A stretch of DNA of 7,944 nt from an uncultured Planctomycetaceae bacterium (GTDB lineage Bacteria > Planctomycetota > Planctomycetia > Planctomycetales > Planctomycetaceae): the NCBI GenBank assembly GCA_903921605.1, contig CAIXQV010000647.1, positions 1 through 7,944 of the forward strand, given 5' to 3'. A program made the position numbers and the translations under genes. The notes below the pieces were generated by a model. It ran no database searches, had not been told where the DNA came from, and saw nothing but the letters and a program-made list of their open reading frames with translations. Shown here in pieces: positions 1 through 6,458 of the stretch. Position 1 is the stretch's first letter, and the number at the start of each line of letters is the position of its first letter.

Positions 1-126
1 GAAGTGGCGAAGTCGCGAGGTGTCGAACTTCTGCGTGAACTGGCGTCACGCCTTCCCGGCTACGCGGTGCCACGTTATGTGCAGGAGATTCCGGGACGCA
101 CTGGGAAGACACCGATAATGCTTTGA
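1..126 (+). CDS. C-terminal end of an EpmB/KamA-like radical SAM lysine 2,3-aminomutase (partial)
   Basis: The window opens inside a reading frame (frame 1) that ends with TGA at 124-126, so only 41 residues are visible. The tail reads LPGYAVPRYVQEIPG followed by RTGKTPIML. This matches the conserved C-terminal SGY-x-VP...EI-x-G...SKTP segment of the lysine 2,3-aminomutase family. In that family, EpmB isomerises lysine to beta-lysine for modification of elongation factor P, while clostridial KamA acts in lysine fermentation. The protein stops a few residues after the KTP motif, as EpmB does; KamA carries a longer C-terminal extension. An EpmB-like role is therefore the better guess. The radical-SAM CxxxCxxC motif and PLP site would lie upstream, outside the window, so the assignment rests on the tail alone. 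No EpmA or EF-P gene is visible nearby. Confidence 0.62.
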   Translation, partial: EVAKSRGVELLRELASRLPGYAVPRYVQEIPGRTGKTPIML

Positions 127-250
127 AGCTTTCAGCCTGTGAACTGAGTGCATCTGGTCGAGATGTTTCTTCGGAGATTTTTTTCGCTCAAACCAGTGAC
201 TCCGCGATATCATCCGCGCCTGATCATTTGACACCAGACTACTTTCTCTA

Positions 251-254
251 GAGG
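251..254 (+). promoter_or_regulatory. Shine-Dalgarno sequence for the small membrane protein
   Basis: GAGG lies 5 bases before the ATG at 260. It is one of the few clear ribosome-binding sites in the window and supports both the start choice and the reality of this small gene. Confidence 0.5.
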
Positions 255-259
255 CTCCT

Positions 260-586
260 ATGAGCAGTTCGTGGAATCCGGATCTTCTCAAGGTGACAGA
301 AGTCTTTCTGATCCCCAGCAGTTTTCTCGTTGCCGCGTTGGGGACGGCTGACACGAATCCTCATCGCGCTGCGGTTTCTGCAATTGGCCTGGTGGTCAGT
401 GTGTTGTGGTGGGTCAGCAGTTGGGAAGCTCTTGCGGAGCAGACTGCGTCCGATAATCCACCGAAGGCGACTGCGATGTCACGCAGGATTCGCATCATGG
501 CATGGCTGCCGGTCTTCTTTGTCGTGTGTTGGTTTATGTCTGTTATTGCCCATCTGATCCTGTGGAATCGACCGCTCGGCAGCTGA
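260..586 (+). CDS. Small hydrophobic (integral membrane) protein, unknown function
   Basis: This is a 108-residue protein that I do not recognise. Three hydrophobic stretches can be seen, at about residues 12-30, 36-55 (rich in Trp: LWWVSSW) and 80-102 (WLPVFFVVCWFMSVIAHLIL). They are separated by a polar loop at about 56-78 that ends in basic SRRIR just before the last segment, which by the positive-inside rule suggests this loop is cytoplasmic. No catalytic or binding motif is apparent. The ATG at 260 is preceded by a GAGG at good spacing. The gene follows the lysine aminomutase fragment by 133 bases on the same strand, so they might be co-transcribed, but nothing links them functionally. 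Coding status is supported by the ribosome-binding site and the coherent membrane-like composition; function is unknown. Confidence 0.7.
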   Translation: MSSSWNPDLLKVTEVFLIPSSFLVAALGTADTNPHRAAVSAIGLVVSVLWWVSSWEALAEQTASDNPPKATAMSRRIRIMAWLPVFFVVCWFMSVIAHLILWNRPLGS

Positions 587-1032
587 GCGCAGCAGAGACA
601 TCCGAATGTTTCACTTCATCCGTGTTTCGATAGTACGGAGAAGAACAATCCAAAATTCCGAAGCCCGATACAGAGCATCAGAACCATAAAGCCGAAGTTG
701 AACTCTTTGCTCCAGCTGGGACAGCGTCCCTGAAGTCGGCAAACGGCCGGCTTTCCGCCTCCGCCGACCACACCTTTGCGCCAGCCGTAGACTTTGCACA
801 GCCCTGGAATGAAAAAGGTGCGGCTCGCGGCGAGCGGTGGCAGCCATTCGAATATTGCATCATGCCGGGTCTCGCTTTGCATTTGGGAAACGTCGACGTC
901 CAACCTGAGTCAATCAATTACCGCAACGAAATCATAACGTGTCGCTATGCAATGCCAGCCCAGTTTTTCGACCACTGTGCAGGGCGTCAGCTTTCAGACA
1001 ACTTCAGCTAAACCCGACTAGACACGTGACGG
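587..1032. other. Intergenic stretch of about 450 bases with no convincing gene
   Basis: This stretch separates the plus-strand membrane protein gene from the converging 3' end of the Gfo/Idh gene. The longest open frames are on the minus strand within 611-917. One of them (616-903) would encode a 95-residue Gly/Trp/Phe-rich product with a hydrophobic tail. It would start at TTG with no Shine-Dalgarno sequence, and it overlaps two other frames of similar length. I treat it as probably non-coding or a decayed gene. I found no tRNA-like fold, clear terminator or strong inverted repeat here. Confidence 0.4.
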
Positions 1033-2169
1033 TCAAATTTCGTCCATAATCTCGCGAGGATTGATGGCTCGATGCTCTTCGGCCGAGCGATACGCGGCGT
1101 CAACGAGCGCCATCGTGGGAAGATTTTGTCTTCCTGATATGGTCGGTTCCCGATCTTCTTCAAGAGCACACAGCAGTTCCGCCATCGGACCGATGAATGC
1201 GTCAGGGAACCAAACCTGGTCCCATTTCGGTGAATGCCATTGCCCCTGATCTTTACGAGTGGAATACTCAAGCGTGCTGGGAGTTCGCTCCGGATACGAC
1301 GGCCAGCCGATGGTGCCGCGAGCAATCCCTTCGGTGCCTTCGACACGCCAGCGAATTCCAATATCGGCCGCACTGCCTTCGCGGGCCGGTCCGGTCCAAA
1401 CGTCGTCCCATGAGGATGCTCGAACATCATCCGGAAACTCCAGAATGTAAAGGGCGATACCATCTTCATGCTCGAACTTCTGCGATGTGCGAGGATCCGG
1501 TGCAACGCTGGCAAAGATGCGATCGGGCTCACCCAGCCAGTATCGCAAAGTATCCAGGTGATGAATGCTCATGATCCGCAAAGTGACCCAACCCTGCCGC
1601 TCCTGCCACGGCATCCAATGCGGGATCGCTCGCATATCAATCGTGGCCAGGACTGGCTTACCCAGGACCTCATGATCCAGCAGAGTTCGACAGGCTCGGA
1701 CTGACTGATCAAAACGCATGTTTTGATTGACCGCCAGAACGACTCCGGCGTCTTCACACATCCGCACAATTTCCAGAGCTTCGCGATAGTCCACTCCAAG
1801 CGGTTTCTGAGCCAGAATTCCACGTAGCCGATCCGATGATGTGAGTGCTCGGCGGATGACATCCAGCTGACAATCCGGCGGGACCGCAATATCAAGGACC
1901 TCAACTTCCGGGTGGCTCACGACCGCCTCTACGGAATCACAGACGGCTTTGATTTGATGACGAGCAGCAACATTCTCGGCTGTCGCGCGAGTTCGTGAAG
2001 TGATCGCAACCGGATTGAGCCCATGCTGGCGATAGGCAACCAACTGGCAATCCGCCATGATGAAACCCGCTCCGATACAGCCGATGCCCGGACTTCGATC
2101 GACGGGCAAAACCGGCTCGATGGATTTCAACAGCATTGAGTCAGAGAGGTTCTCGGCAGGTAACGTCAT
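1033..2169 (-). CDS. Gfo/Idh/MocA family NAD(P)-dependent oxidoreductase
   Basis: The product is 378 residues, the usual size for this family of dehydrogenases acting on sugars, inositols and related polyols. The N-terminal Rossmann fold has the dinucleotide-binding loop [10 protein letters not shown] at about residues 28-37. The family's EKP signature appears as AQKPLG (Lys122-Pro123), followed by VNQNMRF at 147-153. The second half is the family's alpha/beta C-terminal domain, with the active-site segment [13 protein letters not shown] at 201-213 (candidate catalytic His203/His204 and Asp206). There is no signal peptide or Tat motif, so it is predicted cytoplasmic. The ATG at 2169 has no clear Shine-Dalgarno sequence; a second in-frame ATG at residue 12 would also keep the whole Rossmann fold. 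Substrate cannot be told from sequence: planctomycetes carry many paralogues, and no sugar transporter or isomerase neighbours this one. The EKP-to-QKP change is a minor variation. Confidence 0.9.
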   Translation of the reverse strand: MTLPAENLSDSMLLKSIEPVLPVDRSPGIGCIGAGFIMADCQLVAYRQHGLNPVAITSRTRATAENVAARHQIKAVCDSVEAVVSHPEVEVLDIAVPPDCQLDVIRRALTSSDRLRGILAQKPLGVDYREALEIVRMCEDAGVVLAVNQNMRFDQSVRACRTLLDHEVLGKPVLATIDMRAIPHWMPWQERQGWVTLRIMSIHHLDTLRYWLGEPDRIFASVAPDPRTSQKFEHEDGIALYILEFPDDVRASSWDDVWTGPAREGSAADIGIRWRVEGTEGIARGTIGWPSYPERTPSTLEYSTRKDQGQWHSPKWDQVWFPDAFIGPMAELLCALEEDREPTISGRQNLPTMALVDAAYRSAEEHRAINPREIMDEI

Positions 2170-2271
2170 GGAGTGACCAATCGAGTTCTGATAGGCGGGC
2201 TTTTCATCTTTGCTGACGCAACTGACTACAGCGGCAGGACAAATTCAACAGCGCAGTGGTGCGTCGTCAGA

Positions 2272-2342
2272 ACTAAAGCGTAGGCTGGACATTCTCGTCC
2301 GACTACCCAGCGACGGGCAAGAATGCCCATCCGACACTAAAG
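2272..2342. repeat. Intergenic twin-hairpin repeat
   Basis: Two small hairpins lie head to head: GGAC-ATTCTC-GTCC at 2287-2300 and GGGCA-AGAA-TGCCC at 2315-2328. They are also imperfect reverse complements of each other, through the shared core CATTCT / AGAATG. The pair is bracketed by direct copies of ACTAAAG at 2272-2278 and 2336-2342. This looks like a dispersed intergenic repeat rather than a gene. It lies in the 264-base gap between two minus-strand genes and could act as a weak terminator or RNA stabiliser, though no T-tract follows. Confidence 0.5.
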
Positions 2343-2433
2343 TGCAGTCCTGACATCGCAACAACTGCCCATCGAACCCCGCGCGATACCCAAACTTCCC
2401 ACCACCGATTCAGGTTCGTCGAAAGTGTCTCGA

Positions 2434-3072
2434 CTATTCCTTCTTTGCAGCACCAGCAGCTCGAATGCGATCAAGCGGAGAACCAGTCATGGGCACGGCG
2501 GCTTTCGGGGCCGCCGCGGCTGGCTTCGCGGCTTCTTCCACAGGAGCCGCCTCTGGTGTTTCAGCAATAGGGGCTGACGCTGTAGCAGGCTTTGCTGCGG
2601 CCGCACGAATCTTATCAAGTGGTGAACCACCGGCGGCAGGAGCGGCAGCCGGCTTCGCTGAAGCAGCGCGGATCTTGTCTAAAGGTGACCCTCCGGCGGC
2701 AGGAGCGGGTGCCGCTGCTTCGGCTGGCTTGGCACTGGCGGCACGAATCTTGTCGAGCGGAGAACCGCCACCAGCGGCGGCAGGCTTTGCAACCGCCGGA
2801 GCTGCGGCTTTGGCAGCAGGCTTCGCTTCTCCGTGAGCTTCCGCCTTCTTCGGCTTTGGCCCGTCAACGACCGTGAGGTAAGTCGTATCAATGTCGTACC
2901 AACCGACATCAACCGGCCCATCGAACTCCACGAGCGCTCGGCAGTTCATGTTGACCGTTTTCACTTTTCCGGTCAAATTCGCAAACCGCTTGAGTTCCGG
3001 TGCGTTGGCTACCACAACCCACTTGTCCGTCAGTTCTTTCTTCAGCCGCTCAGCTTTTTCAATGGTCGACAC
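2434..3072 (-). CDS. Uncharacterised protein with compact N-terminal domain and four GSPLDKIRAA motifs in an Ala/Pro-rich tail
   Basis: The product is 212 residues and I cannot assign it to a named family. Residues 1-70 form a compact, probably folded domain: a charged helix (about 3-16), then beta-rich sequence including KWVVV, LTGKVKTVNM and CRALVEFDG, ending in GWYDIDTTYLTVV. The pattern suggests a small SH3-like barrel, which is inference. Residues 71-212 are low-complexity Ala/Pro/Lys sequence, probably disordered. Embedded in it are four near-identical motifs, GSPLDKIRAA at 103-112, 128-137 and 149-158, and GSPLDRIRAA at 197-206, the last 6 residues from the C-terminus. Three of them are followed by (A/S)AKP. 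There is no signal peptide or membrane segment. The start is GTG at 3070-3072, with an AGGA about 10 bases upstream; an out-of-frame ATG overlaps that region. The gene stands alone, divergent from purQ. A scaffold or cargo-recruiting role through the motifs is possible but unproven. Confidence 0.82.
   Translation of the reverse strand: MSTIEKAERLKKELTDKWVVVANAPELKRFANLTGKVKTVNMNCRALVEFDGPVDVGWYDIDTTYLTVVDGPKPKKAEAHGEAKPAAKAAAPAVAKPAAAGGGSPLDKIRAASAKPAEAAAPAPAAGGSPLDKIRAASAKPAAAPAAGGSPLDKIRAAAAKPATASAPIAETPEAAPVEEAAKPAAAAPKAAVPMTGSPLDRIRAAGAAKKE
2455..2766 (-). repeat. Four-copy peptide-coding repeat (GSPLDKIRAA motif)
   Basis: The motif-coding units occupy 2737-2766, 2662-2691, 2599-2628 and 2455-2484 (copies 1-4 in reading order). 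Spacing between motif starts is 25, 21 and 48 residues. Codons differ between copies: Leu is CTC, TTA, CTT and CTT; Pro is CCG, CCT, CCA and CCG; Ser is TCT, TCA, TCA and TCT. The repeats are therefore old or under protein-level constraint, not a recent DNA duplication. Only one substitution is seen within the ten-residue core (Lys to Arg in copy 4). Confidence 0.85.
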
Positions 3073-3362
3073 GGTTTGACATTCCTGCGTTGTTGCGATC
3101 GACGAAACTCCCCGTCATGGAGATGTGCATTCTGTGCCAACCGGCTGACTCTTTCAAGCCGGGGGCGTACTTCCAATCTCCGACTCTCGATGGTTGGACA
3201 ACGATGGCAATCAAAATGGCCAATTTTGCTCAGCCCGAGAGAAATCCGGCGTTGCGAGACGGTCCAGGATGAAAACCGCGGGTTCGACTGATAAAACTCC
3301 CGCCTGATTGTTGTTCTTCACGTGTTTTAATTTTCAAACCGCCACTTGCGAAGCTGATCATC
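3073..3362. other. Divergent intergenic region between the repeat-protein gene and purQ
   Basis: These 290 bases should hold both divergent promoters. An AT-rich patch at about 3322-3337, including TTTTAAT, is the only promoter-like stretch I can see before purQ; no convincing -35 partner sits at the right distance. No purine riboswitch-like structure is recognisable. A 51-codon open frame (3117-3272, plus strand) lacks a ribosome-binding site and is not called. Confidence 0.3.
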
Positions 3363-4193
<831 letters not shown>

Positions 4194-4643
4194 GTTCGGC
4201 TGAGTGGCGTTTGAAGTCAGTTCATTCAATTCAGCCGCAGTGCGTCAGCAGTGTGTATAGTCGCGCACTAAGCGCTTTCGCTTAACGTAGAGCCGGAGGC
4301 GGAGGCGAAATCGAGCGACAACGCCTGCGGCTTGCCGTCAAACGATTACGGACAGACCAAACCTTTGAGCGGAATTCACCAGGGCTTCCGCTACGCTGCG
4401 TTCTTGAATCCCATGCCGAAACGCTTGGCGTCTTACGCTGCCTGCAAAGTCAGTGAACATGCTTTGCCACTGTCGATTTTGACGGCGGCGGCCAGAATGA
4501 GTCAGTGGCGGCGGAATTCAGCAGAATTAGAGGCAGAGATTGGTTTTGTCGGTCGGTCGCAACCTGCTATACCTCGCGGCGGAAAGCAACTCAGGACCGA
4601 GTTGCTGCGCGAAAAACGATGCAGCTTGTGATGAACCTGCCTG
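4194..4643. other. Intergenic stretch of 450 bases between purQ and rnd
   Basis: No convincing gene is present. Immediately after the purQ stop there is a weak inverted repeat (CGGCTGA at 4197-4203 with TCAGCCG at 4231-4237, and TTGAA/TTCAA inside it), possibly a terminator without a T-tract. A small perfect hairpin AAGCG-CTTT-CGCTT follows at 4270-4283 and runs into the degenerate palindromic repeat listed separately. From about 4341 to 4643 the sequence has an open plus-strand frame (4332-4631) without a ribosome-binding site or recognisable protein features. The promoter of the rnd operon should lie in this part, but I cannot pick it out. Confidence 0.45.
4277..4336. repeat. Degenerate copy of the REP-like palindromic repeat
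   Basis: Positions 4277-4312 match 7641-7676 at 32 of 36 bases, sharing GCTTAACG and then AGGCGGAGGCGAAATC. The right arm (4322-4336, CGCCTGCGGCTTGCC) matches 7686-7700 at 14 of 15. Here the two arms no longer pair perfectly, so this copy is eroded compared with the second one. Both copies lie in intergenic DNA just downstream of a plus-strand gene (purQ, rlmC), as expected for a dispersed extragenic palindrome. Confidence 0.7.
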
Positions 4644-5828
4644 ATGAATGCCTCCATAATTTCCTGCCAGGAAGATTTTCTGGAACTGTGTGACCACATC
4701 AAAAAGTGTGGCATCGTTTCTTTCGACTCCGAATTTATCTCCGACACAGGCTACAGACCGCAGCTCGGCCTGTTGCAGTTCGCCACACCCGAACGTTGTG
4801 TGGCGGTCGATCCGCTGGAAGTGAACTCGTTGTCTCCCTGGTGGGACATCATGGCCGATGATTCCACGACTGTGATCGTCCATGGCGGTCAGGCTGAGAT
4901 TCGCTTTTGCGTTCAACACGGTGGCAAGATTCCCCGCAGGCTTGTCGACATCCAGATTGCGGAAGGACTTCGCGGTCGCAGCTATCCACTGTCCTACAAC
5001 GCGATCGTTGAACGAGTGCTTGGCACTGTGATCACGAATTCGCAGACACGCACTGACTGGTTGCGTCGGCCGCTGTCAGAAGAACAAATCGCTTACGCAC
5101 TCGAAGATGTTTCCTACGTTCCGCTTGTCTGGGAACGGCAGCGCAAATGGCTGCAGTCCAAAGGTCGACTGGAATGGGCGACGATGGAGTTCGATCGCAT
5201 GTGCCAGTCGATTCTTGATGAAGAAAAGACAGCACCCTGGGAACGATTGTCGGGGATCCATAAGTTGCCTCGTCGAGAACTCGCGGTGGCGCAACGACTG
5301 GCCGTGTGGCGAGAAGAGGAAGCGGCTGAACGCAACAAGCCGGCTCGACGAGTTCTCCGGGATGACTTGCTGATCGATCTGGCTCGCCGCCGTCCGCGAT
5401 CTGTCCAACAGGCTCTGGAAACTCGAGATCTTAATCGCCCTGAATATCGTCGCAAGCTGGATGAAATGGTTGAGGTGATTGAAGAAGCGGGCCGCATTCC
5501 TGATGACAAGCTGCCGCGTCGCATTCGGTCGCGTGATGATGCGTCGTCGGACGATCAAATTATCTCCCGTCTGCTGGCACTGGCTCTGGGAAATGTCTGT
5601 GCAGAGCTGGAGATTGCTCAGGCTTTGGTCGGGACGAACAAGGATCTCACGGAACTCGTGAAGTACGTGCGCACTGGCGAATCTTCCGAACTTCCACTGC
5701 TGTTAAGCGACTGGCGCGGCGAAATCTGCGGTGATTTGCTGAAGAAGGTTCTTGAAGGGCGAGTTCGTTTTCGAGTCGCTCCGTATGGATCATCAACGCC
5801 GCTGATTTTCGAAGATCAGCCGGAGTGA
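4644..5828 (+). CDS. rnd: Ribonuclease D (3'-5' exoribonuclease, DEDDy family)
   Basis: This 394-residue protein resembles E. coli RNase D (375 residues), which trims 3' ends of tRNA and other stable RNA precursors in the cytoplasm. The exonuclease domain covers about residues 5-175. Exo I is VSFDSEF (Asp28, Glu30), followed by RPQLGLLQFAT. Exo II is VIVHGGQAEIRF and LVDIQIAEG. Exo III is TRTDWLRRPLSEEQIAYALEDVSY (described by position 135-158) with Tyr151 and Asp155. These positions coincide with the E. coli numbering as I recall it, but the third acidic residue (Asp85 in E. coli) is Glu85 here. An HRDC domain spans about 197-285 (PWERLSGIHKL...), and a second HRDC-like helical region about 300-375 includes GTNKDLTELVKY. 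ATG at 4644 follows an in-frame stop at 4632-4634, so no earlier start exists; no clear Shine-Dalgarno is seen. It leads an operon with ybeY (6-base gap) and rlmC. Confidence 0.94.
   Translation: MNASIISCQEDFLELCDHIKKCGIVSFDSEFISDTGYRPQLGLLQFATPERCVAVDPLEVNSLSPWWDIMADDSTTVIVHGGQAEIRFCVQHGGKIPRRLVDIQIAEGLRGRSYPLSYNAIVERVLGTVITNSQTRTDWLRRPLSEEQIAYALEDVSYVPLVWERQRKWLQSKGRLEWATMEFDRMCQSILDEEKTAPWERLSGIHKLPRRELAVAQRLAVWREEEAAERNKPARRVLRDDLLIDLARRRPRSVQQALETRDLNRPEYRRKLDEMVEVIEEAGRIPDDKLPRRIRSRDDASSDDQIISRLLALALGNVCAELEIAQALVGTNKDLTELVKYVRTGESSELPLLLSDWRGEICGDLLKKVLEGRVRFRVAPYGSSTPLIFEDQPE
5822..5825 (+). promoter_or_regulatory. Shine-Dalgarno sequence for ybeY inside the end of rnd
   Basis: GGAG overlaps the last two sense codons of rnd and sits 9 bases before the GTG at 5835. 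It decides the ybeY start: the nearby ATG at 5828 is in another frame. It also implies translational coupling across the rnd/ybeY junction. Confidence 0.55.
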
Positions 5829-5834
5829 TGCACG

Positions 5835-6455
5835 GTGGCAGACTCCGCGTTTGAAATAGACATCAGTAATCGACAATCGGCTCTGGCATTCGAGGAGAAC
5901 CGCGTGCAGGCCGCTGTCTTACGTGCACTTGCGATCGAGCAGGTCGCGTCGGCAGTGCTAAGCATTTCGATCGTCGACAACTCGGCGATACATAAAATCA
6001 ACCGCGATCATCTGCAGCATGATTACCCGACCGACGTCATCAGCTTTAAGCTCGACTTCGTATCGGCGGGCAATCTTCAGTGTGATGACGAGGTTGAAAA
6101 CGATGACGAAGATCTCCTCGACGAAGACTACCCAGAAGACGACGCCGAGATCGATGACGATTCTGTCGATGTTACATACGGTGAACTGCTCACAGAGGGC
6201 AGGGCAGCCGGCGCAGCAATCGAAGGGGAAATCATCGCCAGTGCGGAGACGGCTGTTAGTATGGCGACCGATGGAGAATGGTCAGCCGAAGCCGAACTCA
6301 TTCTCTATATTGTGCATGGCCTGCTGCATATTTGCGGATACGATGATCTGACGCCCGAAGAAAAGTGCATCATGCGTGCGCGGGAACGAGCAATCCTGAG
6401 TGAACTTGGTCTGACCGCGATTTACGCTGAAGACGCAGAAGAAGATCGATACTGA
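5835..6455 (+). CDS. ybeY: Endoribonuclease YbeY (rRNA maturation factor) with long acidic insertion
   Basis: YbeY is a metal-dependent endoribonuclease involved in 16S rRNA 3'-end maturation and late 70S ribosome quality control. The family signature is clear: INRDHLQHDYPTDVISF (55-71, the usual N-x-x-x-R-x-x-x-x-PTDVLSF segment), GEIIASAETA (131-140, the usual GDI-x-IS strand) and the metal site HGLLHICGYDD with His161 and His165. The third ligand, His in HGxLHLxGYDH of E. coli, is Asp171 here, a variant I also recall from Bacteroidetes-type YbeY. Length is 206 against about 150-160 for typical members. The difference is an insert at about residues 76-128 whose core (84-112) has 19 Asp/Glu in 29 positions. 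The tail AEDAEEDRY is also acidic. The GTG start has a GGAG 9 bases upstream. The gene lies between rnd and rlmC in a tight operon, consistent with an RNA-maturation role. Confidence 0.93.
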   Translation: MADSAFEIDISNRQSALAFEENRVQAAVLRALAIEQVASAVLSISIVDNSAIHKINRDHLQHDYPTDVISFKLDFVSAGNLQCDDEVENDDEDLLDEDYPEDDAEIDDDSVDVTYGELLTEGRAAGAAIEGEIIASAETAVSMATDGEWSAEAELILYIVHGLLHICGYDDLTPEEKCIMRARERAILSELGLTAIYAEDAEEDRY

Positions 6456-6458
6456 ACT

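Noticed and set aside
616..903. Minus-strand open frame of 95 codons with a hydrophobic C-terminus
   Set aside because: TTG start, no ribosome-binding site, overlaps competing frames of similar length, and no recognisable motif; possibly a decayed gene but not supportable.
1008..1532. Minus-strand open frame of 174 codons overlapping the Gfo/Idh gene
   Set aside because: Same strand but different frame inside the conserved C-terminal half of the oxidoreductase; no motif, a shadow frame.
2272..2342. CRISPR-like array
   Set aside because: Only two hairpins with short direct repeats; no regular repeat-spacer series and no cas genes in the window.
2465..2836. Plus-strand open frame of 123 codons, Ala/Gly-rich
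   Set aside because: It is the antisense shadow of the Ala/Pro-rich repeat protein; the low-complexity GC-rich coding on the other strand keeps it open.
3117..3272. Possible 51-residue small protein with a CxxC motif on the plus strand
   Set aside because: No ribosome-binding site before the ATG, lies in the divergent promoter region, and the CxxC is isolated; chance is the simpler explanation.
4332..4631. Plus-strand open frame of 99 codons before rnd
   Set aside because: It begins inside the degenerate palindromic repeat, lacks a Shine-Dalgarno sequence and shows no protein-like domain pattern.
5076..5558. Minus-strand open frames of up to 160 codons opposite rnd
   Set aside because: They lie antisense to a clearly recognised RNase D reading frame and show no family features.
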